NCBI RefSeq assembly: GCF_027580225.2
Contig: NC_073340.2
Span: forward strand, 32,066,501 to 32,130,500
Direction of reading: 5' to 3'
DNA length: 64,000 nucleotides
From: Misgurnus anguillicaudatus
Taxonomy: Eukaryota > Chordata > Actinopteri > Cypriniformes > Cobitidae
The translations under genes and the position numbers were made by a program. The notes under the pieces are model-generated. The model made no database searches, was not told where the DNA came from, and was given only the letters and a program-made list of their open reading frames with translations. Position 1 is the stretch's first letter. Each line of letters opens with the position of its first letter. This document shows positions 10,948 to 24,239 of this stretch, in pieces.

Positions 10948-11285
10948 ATCTAATGATGAAATTTGAACCATCAAAGTTTGATTGACATGACCTTACTCAT
11001 TCAATATTAAAGGGATAGTTCATCCATTTTTTTATTCTGTCATCATTTACACACCCCTATGTTGTTTAAAACCTGTATGAATTTCTTAATTATGTTAAAC
11101 TCTAAAGAAGATAGTTTGGTAAAGTTTGTGTTTAACAGAATAAAGAAACCCATACAGTATACTGTAGGTTTTAAACAATGAAGGTGTAAGTAAGTGATGA
11201 CAGAATTTTCATTTTTGGGTGAACTATCCTCAAATATCGAGGTTATATTTTCACAGAATGTTCTTTACATTATATAGAATGGCTT
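10948..11285 (+). repeat. Old interspersed repeat, copy 2, split by 11009-11233
   Basis: Matches 8448-8590 on both sides of an inserted foldback element. Confidence 0.55.
11009..11233. mobile_element. Short foldback element (agggatagttcatcc family)
   Basis: The left end AAGGGATAGTTCATCC...TTCTGTCATCATTTAC mirrors the right end GTAAGTGATGACAGAATTTTC...GGGTGAACTATCC. The arms run nearly to the centre (aaacctgtatgaat / catacagtatactgtaggttt). About 225 bp, no coding capacity. Confidence 0.8.
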
Positions 11286-11289
11286 TATG

Positions 11290-12599
11290 TAAACAGTAAA
11301 TCACAAAAATCACTTTAACTGGGTTTTTACACCCCAGAGTTAATGCTATTCACAACCACAAGGATTTATATTCACCTCCCTCACATTTGTTTTCTGGAGC
11401 AGTTGTTTCCTGCTGCAGGAGACAGCAAGTCTCAATTGTCCTAAATTATACATTTGACTCTTCAATTTATGAAGCACAACATGTTGATAAGCTCTAACAG
11501 TTCATTTTAGTTGGATGCTAAATCTGTTTTCATTCCCATACTTGTTCCTCTTTGCCGTGCTGTGTTGGATGTATGTGCTGTATAGCCCAATAAAAGTTCA
11601 TTTCTATTGTTTATTTCTGACATTATGGTAGAAGAACAAATCGAGTTCACTAAAGGAGAGAGACAGCATGCAACCTTCAATGCAATTTCCTGCTGTGTCC
11701 TTTATGGTTGAAAGAAACATTGGATATATTAATTAAATAAAGTCTGAGAGCTTGATTTTGAAATGCATTCAGGTGCGCTTACCTTTCCAAATAAAATAAT
11801 AATAATAATTAGAAAGTATTTGCGATTTTGCCCTATTTGTAAGTCATGATAAAGTCAAAATGGACACTATTTATTGTTCATACAAATCTAGACTAACCAC
11901 GCTATACTATTGTCAGAAACCATTCGCTCCATTTTTATTCACACTTTTTACTATCCAATCAAGTACTGTTGAGTAAAATCTACTCCCACACCAAATATCT
12001 TCTCATCTAAGGTCTCATCAGGTTTTACCCTTAAATACTTGAATAACTTTCATTAAAATGTTGCTCAAATTTATGACAATAAAATATGTAAATCAATATA
12101 TAAGGAACATAATACAATTAGTCTTTCATCATAAATGTGCCAGCACGTTTTTTGAGATGCTGTAAGAGTATACTAGTCAGACAACACTGAAATCATTCAG
12201 TCTGTTTTCACGGCTCATGACAGACGGTCCGCTGAGGGCAAGGATTTATTAATCTCACACCATCTCCATAACCTGCCACTAAAATCAAATCACAACCATA
12301 CATGAACAGACACAGACTAAATATGTGTTTGACATATTGAGTGCTGTAATGCAAATGACTGTCACTTGGGGGCACTGATATCTCACAGACACTGCTGTAC
12401 AGACCGTTGATCTATACGTACATTAATAACCTTGCTATTTTTTAACAGCGGTTTATTTTATCTAATTTACAGCTTACCAATAAACAGACAACAGGTGTTA
12501 ACCTGTGTAGAAACCACCATTTAGATCTTTCACAAACACATTACATTACTGCACAGACTGTGACACAGTGTGTTCATGTGTTAATGTGTTAATCATCAC

Positions 12600-12600
<1 letters not shown>
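11290..12600. other. Intron sequence without recognised features
   Basis: Single-copy-looking sequence between the 11-kb element and the tetranucleotide array. It contains a mixed-composition block near 12190-12470 (cacggctcatgacagacg, gtaatgcaaatgactgtcac) that could be conserved noncoding sequence, but nothing proves it. Confidence 0.4.
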
Positions 12601-14592
<1,992 letters not shown>

Positions 14593-15030
14593 GGCATAAG
14601 GTTATGGATCTTTTGTGGTCAGTCAATAAAAAGTGAATCATAAAGAGAGGAATGGGCAGTGTCATCACATGGCTCTGAAATAGTCCCACATGATGGCTGA
14701 GAGTCCATCAGAGAGAGGCTACACATTACCGCTACAGCTTTCAATCTGTCTCTAAATGATGACTGTTTGCCAGGAGCTGTTTGCCAATCATGAAAACCTC
14801 TGACAAATGAGAGGGTTGTCTGCTTGATTGAACAAGGAAGAGTGTTTTCACCAGCCTCTGCTGGCTTTCTCCCAGCCTGATTGTAGTTGGAGACGCAGTG
14901 TAAAGCCTCTTCTTTTAATGGTCTTTGTTGTAACATATTCTTTCAGCTTCCTAACCCCTTAGATTTTCATGTTGTAGCGTATGCATCTTAAACAAGGCAT
15001 TAAACTTTATTTCCCGTTTTTTTTCCACAG

Positions 15031-15548
15031 CAATCGTAGTGCTGTACGTGGGGGTGCGACGACAGAAAAAGAAAGAGACTCTCATGACGTCCAAAGAGGA
15101 CGTCCGCGACAACGTCATCCATTATGACGACGAGGGCGGAGGCGAAGAGGACACGCACGCCTTTGACATGGGAACTCTTCGAAACCCTAAAGTCATCAAA
15201 GACAACCTCTTTCGGCGAGACGTTAAGCCCGAGTTGAGCTTGGGTCCACGCCGGCCAATCGCCTCGCAGAATAGCGCTGACATCAGTAACTTTATCAGTC
15301 AGAGGCTACAGGAACACGACGGTGACACTGCAGCCCCGCCCTACGACTCACTGGCCACGTACGCCTATGAGGGCGAGGGCTCGGTGGCCGAGAGCTTAAG
15401 CTCGATAGAATCGGTTAAAGGAGAAGCTGAGGAGGAATTCGATTACCTCAATGAGTGGGGACCTCGCTTTAAAACCCTCGCAGGGATATTCGGAGAAAAA
15501 TCACAGAGCCAGTCAGATGTTACATCCACACCTGAAAACAAACACTGA
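15031..15548 (+). CDS. cdh12/cdh18: Type II cadherin, terminal exon: end of helix and complete cytoplasmic tail
   Basis: The exon encodes 172 residues including the split Ala, ending at TGA (15546-15548). It starts with the rest of the helix (AIVVLYVGV), a basic stop-transfer stretch RRQKKK, then the juxtamembrane p120-catenin region with [19 protein letters not shown] and EGGGEEDT (residues about 16-42). The C-terminal beta-catenin-binding region follows: [13 protein letters not shown], a serine/acidic stretch [12 protein letters not shown], and [18 protein letters not shown] (residues about 103-153). In the family these segments tether the cadherin to p120 and beta-catenin at junctions. The LMTSKED...VIHYDDE block and the IFGE ending resemble cadherin-12/18 rather than cadherin-6/9/10, -7/20, -8, -11 or -22/24; this is from memory, not an alignment. 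The tail after IFGE ([16 protein letters not shown]) is serine-rich and probably lineage-specific. No frameshift or missing motif is seen. Confidence 0.95.
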
Positions 15549-15581
15549 TGATTTATTTCGTTTTTTTTACATTGGCTTTGG

Positions 15582-15587
15582 AATAAA
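15582..15587 (+). promoter_or_regulatory. Proximal poly(A) signal AATAAA
   Basis: A canonical hexamer lies 34 bases after the stop codon in ggaataaacag and is followed by T-rich sequence. It may serve as a proximal polyadenylation site; use of such a close site is uncertain. Confidence 0.4.
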
Positions 15588-16262
15588 CAGATGTTCAACT
15601 TTTGCGTATCAAATTTGTTTTTATTATTTTGTAGTTCTTTGGTTTTCCTTTTGAACCTCATGGTTTTTCGTTTGCCTTGATAGAAACAACAAAGGAAGCC
15701 AGATCAACATGCAGCCTTTCGTATCTGTAAATGAATGTTGGAGGGTTTTAGGTCCTATTTATTAAGCTTAGCTTTTTAAAGAAAACAAAAACAAACTACT
15801 ACATAGATGATGCAACATTTTTCATCCTTATAAAAGTGCCTCAATGGAGTTGGTTTGTTATTCTTGTGTTTATGGTTTTGTTCGTCACTCTCCTTGTGTT
15901 ACGAACCGTAGCCGACCTTGATCCTGAGCTTCGGCAAAAGACGTTCTGAGGAGAAAATGTCTAAACGGGCCATGTTTGGCCAAAGTTATTTTTGAATGTT
16001 ATTTATGATCCTATTTATTTATTTGTGAGGCTTTTGAGACAGGTTGTACTGTTTTGTTATGTATTTATCTATTTATCATGATTTCAAACGGAATATGGAT
16101 TTCTTATTTTTTTGATGACACAAGGAATTTCATAATTATTTGCTCCTCGGAAGGACGTGGACATTGTAGTCCCTAAGAGGAAATTGTATAGACTGGTTGT
16201 AAAAATCAATTTAGGGCTAAAGATGAGCAAATATAGTCCTGTAAAAAAAAAACGTTTTCTTA

Positions 16263-16268
16263 AATAAA
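16263..16268 (+). promoter_or_regulatory. Distal poly(A) signal AATAAA
   Basis: A canonical hexamer (taaataaaca) is followed within about 20-30 bases by a T/G-rich stretch (aaaagttttgggtttgtg), the usual arrangement of signal and downstream element. This is the best candidate for the cadherin mRNA end. Confidence 0.5.
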
Positions 16269-16290
16269 CACCACATGGAAACAAAAGTTT

Positions 16291-17152
16291 TGGGTTTGTG
16301 AAGAAGTTAAAGATCTTTATTTTGGGTTCCTTTAGCTTAAAGAGTCATGAAACCCCCAGTCTTCCAGCCATACTGTCATTTTATAAAATGCAATTAAAAT
16401 GGACGCCGTAAGAAAAAGGGTTGGGGAGTGGGCTCGCACTGCCTGTGTGTGGTTTAGACAGGGTGTTGTGATTAAAATGACACTTGTAGCATTTGAGGAG
16501 ATAGAGAAGTCCTCTGGAAAAGGACAGCATCCTTGCAGAGACACAGGCTGTCTTAATGAGCATGTCCAAAGTCCACCTGTCTGCAGTTCTCAAAACTTTT
16601 TAGAGAAAAATGGTTGATACAAACAACAAGGTTTGACAGGTGGGTAGTTGATGGCCAACCAACCGACCACAGAGTCTAGCCCTGGCAGCATCGCGGGGAA
16701 AGCCATGCAACGACCTTGAACTCTTACTCCACGAAAACAAAGGCCCTGTCCCAAATGGCACACTCCGGACTTGTGGACTTCCTCAGAGTCCACACTTTGA
16801 TGGCATCATGTAGTGCAGACCTTAGGGACCCTTGATGCAAGTTCGCGAGGGCACACCAAAGTCGTATTTTGGGACAGACTCGAGCGTCACGCTGGAAATA
16901 GAACGAAAGTGTGCCTAAGAGTGTGAATTCCTCCGTATTATACAACCATGTATTTGTGTTTAATTGGATGCTTTATTTTACAAGCTATTTTGTGTAATTA
17001 GCGGTTGTGTATTACACAAAATACTGTAGCATTCGTAGCGGCCCTTTAGGCATTATAAGGGCATATGTGGGTGATTGCTAAAGACTGTTCACTTACCAAG
17101 GGAGCGTGATGCTAAAAACTACATCAACATTCGTAAAAGAGCATAATAATGC
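16291..17152. other. 3' flank of the cadherin gene with one old element fragment
   Basis: Single-copy-looking sequence. Within it 16738-16935 has the outer motif ccctgtcccaaatggcacac with an inward-facing counterpart ttttgggacag (16868), resembling a common fish hAT-type terminal sequence; boundaries are unclear. No gene seen. Confidence 0.45.
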
Positions 17153-17598
17153 AGCCCAGTCTCACTGTATTTCGTTGTATAGTCACATATTTTTTTATTC
17201 TTTTTTCGTGATATTATCACGAATTTCCACGTTTTTTTCGTGATCCTATAACGAATTCCTGTTTTTGTGTGATTATCACATATTGGTGACTCAACTGTTT
17301 TGTCCTATTTTTTTTACCATTGTCACTTCAGTCTAGGGTTAGATTTACATAAAATGACATACCAACTCTAACCCTAACGCCAGGCAACATATAAAAAAAA
17401 TAAATCAGAAAAAAATAGTATAAACCAATGTATAAAGTGACATTCTATAATGCAAGCACCAAATCTAACCCTAAACCAAAGCAGTTATGTAACCAATACT
17501 TGATAATCACACGAAAACAGGAATTCTTTATAGGATCACAAAAAAATGTGGAAAACAAGAATAAAAAAAAGTGACTATATCACGAAACTTTGTGAGTA
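17153..17598. mobile_element. Foldback element, same terminal family as 7397-7933
   Basis: cccagtctcactgtatttcg on the left mirrors cacgaaactttgtgag on the right. Inner arms pair (gaattcctgtttttgtgtg / cacgaaaacaggaattc; ctagggttagattt / aaatctaaccctaaacc). The ends are degenerate, so the target duplication is not readable. Confidence 0.7.
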
Positions 17599-17814
17599 GT
17601 TTAAATGCTAAGCTCCTAACTGTTAGAGTGTTTTTTATTCCTGAACACATAAAACACACATCATACAATAGGTGAGTGACATTTTCAATTATTGAGTTTT
17701 AGTCAGCAGTTTAATTACAGTATGTTCAGTCATTTGTAGTCCGTATATAAAATTTTATGGAGTTGAAGACAGAAATATTACAAAAAAACAACTTTTTAAC
17801 TAGTTTTCTCCTAC

Positions 17815-18092
17815 TTATGATGTCAGAAGGGGATATTTTTATAATAATGCCGCCCCTTAATCTGCAATCTCTATCCAACCACAGCACTGCCATTTAGTGT
17901 AGTGATCAGCTCATTTAAATGGACACACCCCAAAACACCTCATTTTTGCTCACACCTACAACGTGGCAATTTTAAAAAATTTTAATAAATTATCTATATG
18001 ATTTTTGAGCTATAACTTCACATATGTACTCTGTGAAAACCAAAGATTTATTTTACATCTTAAAAAAGTATTGTGAAATGTCTCTCTAAAGT
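17815..18092 (+). repeat. Interspersed repeat (ggacatatcatgaaaat family), 3' part
   Basis: Contains the family landmarks gatgtcagaaggggat, gcactgccatttagtg, ctcacacctacaacgtggc, ttatctatatga and ttgtgaaatgtctctc in the order seen in the complete copy at 31550-31945. Confidence 0.75.
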
Positions 18093-18949
18093 TTCTGTCA
18101 AAATGGTATGTCTATGGCATTGTTTAGCATCTTTATTTCTTGAGTGCATAAAATAATCCAAGACAATCTCATCTTTTTCTCCTGTGCAATGAGATTCTTC
18201 CACAGGTTTATTGGTTGTTTGTCCCAGGACGCATCATGAAAATAATGATGTGCAATGCATTCATTTCTAAATGCTGAAGCGATCCCGATTTAGATTTGCT
18301 GATGGGTTATGGTCCCACCAGAGTGAGACAGCTGAAAATGAGATGGGTTATTAAATATACTCTTTAATCTTATCTTGCAGTGTGCTGAGAGTGGAGGCGA
18401 TTTTACTCACTAAGATAGCGCAGCAGTGTTGAGCATACAGTACCACACACACTGTAAAACACTGTTGGTTACTCTTTATAAGCACATTTTGGGGGATATT
18501 CACATTTACATTCATCCAATTGGTAGAGATTTTTATTCAAAGCGACTTATAGTGCATTTAATGTATACATTATATCAATATGGGTGTTTCTTAATGATCA
18601 AACCCACAAGTTTACAGATAAATGGAAGATTTTAAAAAGTTAACCAGAATCAAATCACAGAGCACAACAAATGTTAAAATCAGTGATGAAGCCTACCCAT
18701 GTGTTGATCTTATGTTTGCCACTCTGAATTATTAATGTGATGCTGAGCTGCTAAATGCAGCTGTTACCCATTTCTCGACACAGACCAGGAGGGTTTGGGC
18801 TAGAAGGGATAGGGTTTAAGTTAGGTTTGGGGATAGTATTAGGATAAAAACAGTGGTTCTGGCTAGATGGGAAACAGCTACGGCCTAAATCCTGTAAAAT
18901 GTTAGGTTTTGGGTTAGGTTTGGGGTAGGATTAAAATAAAAACAGCACT
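18093..18949. other. Intergenic, with a fragment of the widespread short fish repeat
   Basis: 18500-18615 carries acatttacattcatccaattgg, tattcaaagcgacttatagtg and tcaatatgggtgtttcttaatgatc aaaccc, a degenerate copy of the repeat also found at 40869 and 48811. The rest is without recognised features; two short ttaggtttggggta segments (18818, 18906) repeat each other. Confidence 0.5.
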
Positions 18950-19361
18950 CAGGGCTCAACACAAATATTTTTTATACTGGCCCATTCATGCCATTTTCAC
19001 TGGCCCACAAAAAAAAAATCGGTGTCACATTTTTTATTTAAAATATTACAGTAATACAAAAGTGTTATTCATATGCTATGTCGATATGTCTCATCAGTTT
19101 TAGTGCACCTGATGAAGGGTTATCGGTAGGGATGGGGATTGATAAGAATTTAATGATTCCGATTCCATTATCGATGTTGCTTATTGATCCGATTCCTTAT
19201 CGATTCTCTTATCGATTCTCATTGGGTGAGGGAATAAGCACAAATTTGTATGTTTGTATTAACTCGCTTTAATATCTGTTCAGAAGACACAGAACAGAGT
19301 ATACACAAATTATGTGTAGCAACATCAGAACAAACTTAAAAGTAGGTGAGTTACTTCTTAA

Positions 19362-20086
19362 AGGAATAGTCTACTCATTTTCAATATTAAAATATGTTAT
19401 TACCTTAACTAAGAATTGTTGATACATCCCTCTATCATCTGTGTGCGTGCACGTAAGCGCTGGAGCGCGCTGCGACAATTCGATAGCATTTAGCTTAGCC
19501 CCATTCATTCAATGGTACCATTCAGAGATAAAGTTAGAAGTGACCAAACACATCAACGTTTTTCTTATTTAAGACGAGTAGTTATACGAGCAAGTTTGGT
19601 GGTACAAAATAAAACGTAGCGCTTTTCTAAGCAGATTTAAAAGGGGAACTATATTTTATGGCGTGGTGGCACTTTTGGGAGTGCTTCGACTCGGCGCAGT
19701 AACACCCTCCCTCTCCCATTATGAGAGGGAGAAGGGGAGCGCACTTTTCAGGCGAGTCGAAGTACTCCCAAAAGTGCTGTTACGCCATAAAATATAGTTC
19801 CCTTTTTTTAAATCCGCTTAGAAAAGCGCTACGTTTTATTTTGTACCACCAAACTTGCTCGTATAACTACTCGTCTTAAATAGGAAAAACATTGATGTGT
19901 TTGGTCACTTCTAACTTTATCTCTGAATGGTACCATTGAATGAATGGGGCTAAGCTAAATGCTATCGAAGTGTCGCAGCGCGCTCCAACGCTTACGTGCA
20001 CGCACACAGATGATAGAGGGATGTATCAACAATTCTTAGTTAAGGTAATAACATATTTTAATATTGAAAATGAGTAGACTATTTCT
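19362..20086. mobile_element. 725-bp near-perfect foldback element flanked by TTAA
   Basis: TTAA at 19358-19361 and 20087-20090 encloses arms of about 320 bases that pair with very few mismatches, from AGGAATAGTCTACTCATTTT at the left edge to ttttgggagtgcttcgac and gtcgaagtactcccaaaa near the centre. A ~65-base centre (19690-19760, ccctccctctcccattatgagaggg) is itself partly palindromic. TTAA duplication suggests a piggyBac- or Kolobok-mobilised element. High arm identity suggests a recent insertion. Confidence 0.9.
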
Positions 20087-20099
20087 TTAAAGTAAAGTC

Positions 20100-21083
20100 C
20101 AGGGACCTAAAGCCTAGGGCAGCGTTTCTCAACCAGTAATAATGTGATAGGACTAGGAATTAATAAAACAGAACTAGACTGACATAAAACATGCAACTTT
20201 TGGTCAAGCATGCATTTGTTATTTTCTTTTGAAAAGACATGATGCTGGACAAAATACAGCAAATTAACCTACCCAAATGCCGAGGCATCTACTGTGGCAA
20301 ACGGATGCAAAGGTGGACACTACTTGAGTATTTTAGTTTCATTTTCCAAGCATCTGTGCTTTATCAGAGTGTTGTCTTGGGAAAAAATTTACTTCACTTT
20401 ACTAAAAAAATGTTCACTACATTCTGAAGCATCGAATCATAATGTGTTTTCCTTCTATATTGCATGTTAAAATTGATTTAATACATAATTACATAAAAAT
20501 TGTGTACTTTTAGTTTTCTTGAGTAAAATTACAAAACATTACTTGATTTTTAATGTACTTAAATATTAAATATAAACCAAAAACTTTATGAAAATTATGA
20601 AATGTAGTGGAGTTAAATTATGATAATATGCTTTGGAATGTATGTTTTCAAAAAAAAAAAAACTGATAAAATACAAATACTTGAAAATGTATTTGCTGCC
20701 TGTCTGCTGATCAAACTGTAGAAAAACGCGATCTCTGTAGACAGCCCAGGCTCTACAAACTGCAATAAAAACACAGTGGCCAAACCTAGCACCACGAAAC
20801 AAAACAAAGTGTTCCAGCCAATAAACGACAAGAAGGATTTGGGGGTGGGGCGCATTCATGAAAGAACGGAAGGGAGGGGGAGGAGTTAGCTATGCCCAGT
20901 TTGTTTGAAAACAGTTCAAACATCAACAAAAAGTGACATCTCACAGATTCGCTTAGAGCGGCTTTAAATAATTAACTTTATATAATTACAAAATTAGAGC
21001 GCACTGACGCCGGCGTCATCTTGGTGTCTCTTTGCTCTACGAGCTGATATAACCCGCAACTGTGTACACAACAACCAATAACA
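20100..21083. other. Internal sequence of the 18950-21753 element or its host, no gene
   Basis: A/T-rich sequence with a GC-richer stretch near 20700-20880. Several short frames, none with a recognisable domain. Confidence 0.4.
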
Positions 21084-21310
21084 CTCTAAAAATGGTTGGG
21101 TTATTTTTTACCCATAATGGGTAAATGTTGGACAGAACACGTGCTGGGTTGAAAGTTACCCCAATGTTGGGTTGTTGTTTGCAAACATGAGGTATAATAA
21201 CCCAGCAGTTGGGTTAAAATAACCCAGCATTGGGTCGATTTTGAACCCAGCACGTGTTCTGTCCAATATTTACCTATTGTGGGTCAAAAATAACCCAGCC
21301 ATTTTTAGAG
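21084..21310. mobile_element. Palindromic element (tgggttatttttaaccca family)
   Basis: CTCTAAAAATGGTTGGGTT on the left mirrors AACCCAGCCATTTTTAGAG on the right. Inner arms aatgttggacagaacacgtg / cacgtgttctgtccaatatt pair closely. Related copies: 28004, 51474-52765 and 53645. Confidence 0.85.
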
Positions 21311-21519
21311 GGAAGGAGAAACCTCAAGACATTGCTGAGAGGTAAGAGTTCGCAACGCCTAATATGTGTCGCGATGGTAACATTGCATAAGAATACATAC
21401 AGACAAAAGGCCACAGGCAGAAAAAATATTTTAGCAACTGAGGGCAAAGCACTCTCCCAATCAATACTGTTTACTGGCCCGAGCGTCTCTCACACTGGCC
21501 ACGGGCCATCAGCCAGTCC

Positions 21520-21729
21520 AACGCTATCTCATGGAAATTCGTACATATTTTACAAGGTGGCTAATTCGTATTAATTTGTACAACCACATTCGTACATTTT
21601 TCAGTGATTTGCCTTGACCCCTGTGATGTTGGGGTTAGGGGCAGGGTTTTGTTATTTTGTTATGATAATAATAAGTTTTTGCACGATTAACTTCGTAAAA
21701 TATGAATGAATTCTCGTGAGATCAGGCTG
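21520..21729. mobile_element. Short foldback element with near-perfect 8-bp duplication
   Basis: GCCAGTCC (21512-21519) and GGCAGTCC (21730-21737) flank ends that are inverted (atctcatggaaattcgtac ... / ...gaattctcgtgagat). Related fragments lie at 26070, 27845-28010 and 46484-46690. Confidence 0.65.
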
Positions 21730-22229
21730 GGCAGTCCTTTATGTTGAGCCCTGGTACTCATCTAGCGAGATTTCATGAGATTTCGTGTTTGCTGTATCCC
21801 TTCTAGCCACAACCAACGAAGAGGCCATTGGGACTCCACCCCTTACCTAAACCAGACCCACCAGTCATTATATTCGGAAGAGCTCGTCCTAAGCCCTAAG
21901 GATTTTCCCTCTGGATTGAGAGCTTCGGAGTGATAAAGGGTGTAAAATGGAAACACAATATTTTGTCCAGTGCGTCTGACATGTTTTAAATGAGCATTTT
22001 TTATCAGACTCGGGGCAGGATTAGGCGAATTTGAAAGTATTTTAAGAACGTATGGTGCATGTCGAGGAGCTTACCCTTATATATTGGTACTCTCTTGAAA
22101 AAAAGGTGCTACACGATGCCATGTAAGAACCATTGTTGGCTGTATGTTTACGCAAGGAACCTATAACATCCAAAAAATCTTACTTTTGTTTTGTAGTATG
22201 GTTCTTCTATGGCATTGCTGTAAAAACCT

Positions 22230-23335
22230 TTTAAAGAAAGACACCACAGTTTTTCAATATTCAATATGTTCTTACCTGCAGACAAATTAATACATACCTT
22301 CCCTTTTTCAATGCATGCACTTAATCTTTGTACAGCACGGCGTGAATGTGTTAGCATTTAGCCTAGCCCCATTCATTCCTTAGGATCCAAACAGGGATGA
22401 ATTTAAAAGCCACCAAATACTTCCATGTTTTCCCTATTTAAAGACTGTTACATGAGTAGTTACATGAGTAAGTATGGTGGCACAATTTTTTTGAAATACA
22501 GATAAAAAATTATAACTATATTGTATGGCGAAAGTGCACTTAGTTTGAAGCACTTCGACCTCAGTGCGCAGTAGCATCATCACTCCTGACTACTCACCCT
22601 CTCGTTCAAACTTCTATCAGTATTACTGTGCCGACTTAAAAAGGGCTGCGCCAGTTAAAGGGTTGAGTGGGGGGGTTGGTGAAAAGGTGATATACACCTT
22701 TAAATTAATATAACTCTGGCATTTTTTTTTTTGGTCTAGAAGCCTAATTTTGGTTTTAATTTTGGTATTTTTTTGGCTTTAAAGAAGACACTTCAACGTT
22801 TTTTAGGGAAGTGTCTGGAGGTGAAAATATTATCTTTTTTAAAGCAGTTTACATTTATTTGTAATAAATAAAAATGCAATATAGTATAATTTTTAATACA
22901 TAACATTGTCAAAAAACTGAGGTTTGTGCTGGTTTGCTTTGAGGTTTGCTGCATACTTGTGTCACAAATTAATAAATTACAGTTACTGCATTATTATTAC
23001 TGCTGAAAGGTTTTGAAATATGAAAACTACATTCTTAGACCTTTCCCACAATATATAGTTTGTCGTGATAGATTAACATTTACATAGAAAATATTGAAAT
23101 AAACGTAGGTGTCCCGCTCACGGGACAGCGCCAATTAACGGGTTAATAAATTCATGCCTGTTTGGATCCTAAGAAATGAATGGGGCTAGGGTAAATGCTA
23201 ACACATTCACACCTCGCTGTACAAAGATTAAGTGCATGCATTAAAAAAAGATAGGTATGTATTAATTTGTCTAAGTTGAGGTAAGAACATAGTAAAATAT
23301 TGAAAAACGTGCTGTTTTCCTTTAAGCATCTTTAT
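22230..23335. mobile_element. Foldback element, interrupted by another repeat
   Basis: The left arm (tattcaatatgttcttacc, aattaatacatacct, tagcatttagcctagcccca, ggatccaaacaggg, 22250-22600) and right arm (tgtttggatcctaag, tgaatggggctaggg, ttgaggtaagaacatagt, 23150-23335) are complements. The centre is replaced by a different repeat (about 22630-23145) that ends with the hairpin gtgtcccgctcacgggacag. Confidence 0.75.
22630..23145 (-). mobile_element. Repeat with gtcccgctcacgggac hairpin near one end
   Basis: Reverse complement begins ttaacccgttaattggcgctg, followed by the hairpin and a cattt/atgataa-rich body (gacaaactatatatt), the same order as the repeat starting near 55348. It sits inside the foldback element above. 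Confidence 0.6.
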
Positions 23336-24238
23336 TTTTAAGAGTGTACACTGAATAGATGGACATTATTCAGTGAATTATATGATAAAATGCAAGTACA
23401 TTAACGCAATGTACTCTTAACTACACAATTTTAAACTCCTGTAAAGGGTTCATTCATGTTGGGATACTCACTTTATTGTGCCAGAGCTTAATTCAATTTT
23501 CTCATAATGTGCCATTTTAATCCATCATCTGTGGTGTGTGAACTCTATACTGCTGTGAAACTCTCAATGCCCAAATCATGCAGTGTCAATGACATAGCTC
23601 TGTACCTGCTGGATTTGTATTATGTTATCTCTGGGCATGAACTAGGTCCCGTTATGAATATGCAAATCAGTCTGTCTGACTAATTTGTTTAATGACTCCC
23701 TCCATGGGAAAGTCAGAAAGTAAAAAAACTGCTGATCTGTACATCGAACTATGGAGCTCATTAAAGCACCGCGAGCCGTAAATGCTGGGAAAATGGGATT
23801 CCTATTAAGATAACCGAGGATCTATAATGTAAGTTAATGCATATAAGACAGAAAACTTTTTAATCTCTACATTTACATTGAATCGTTTGGCTGATGCTTT
23901 TATCCAAGGCAACCTACAAATAAGAAAAAGCACAAGCAATTTATCATATGGGAGGTAATCTTAGCGGTAAGCAAAAAGTTTGTTGCTGTTGTTATAGGAA
24001 GTGCTTTTATTTATGGTTATGGATTAAGTGCTCAGGCACAGTAAATGATGCAAGTTGTGTTTTTCGTCTGGTTTCACACTGTCTATTGCATAACATTAAG
24101 CAAATTAAAGAGACTACATTTCTCACTAAAATGTTTATCTTTCTAAAAAAATACGTATGTAAATTTTAATATAAGCTACACTATTGGAGCTGTAGTCAAA
24201 GATGATGAATATTGGTTATAATTGGTCATGGTAATGCT
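23336..24238. other. Intergenic; candidate conserved noncoding block at about 23590-23830
   Basis: The block has balanced composition, no match to repeats in this window, an octamer-like atatgcaaatcag and homeodomain-like TTTAATGA. A fragment of the short fish repeat (tacatttacattgaatcg, tgatgcttttatccaaggc) sits at 23868-23925. Function is inferred only. Confidence 0.35.
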
Positions 24239-24239
24239 T

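Larger units (their letters stand above)
15549..16290 (+). other. cdh12/cdh18: Probable cadherin 3' UTR
   Basis: The stretch follows the stop codon directly, is T-rich, and contains AU-rich motifs (tatttatttatttg near 16011 and 16060) of the type that influence mRNA stability. An AATAAA at 15582 would give a very short UTR; a second at 16263 would give ~740 bases. No transposon family recognised elsewhere in the window occurs here, which fits a maintained UTR. The true end is inferred, not observed. Confidence 0.6.
18950..21753. mobile_element. hAT-like element with 12-bp perfect inverted ends, carrying nested elements
   Basis: CAGGGCTCAACA at 18950 is matched by TGTTGAGCCCTG ending at 21753. 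The form CAGGG... is typical of hAT ends. Internal phrases actggccca and ggcccgagcg recur near both ends. Flanking bases (agcactc / ggtactc) are similar but not a perfect duplication. Inside lie a TTAA foldback (19362-20086), a palindromic element (21084-21310) and another short element (21520-21729). No transposase frame was recognised. Confidence 0.6.
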
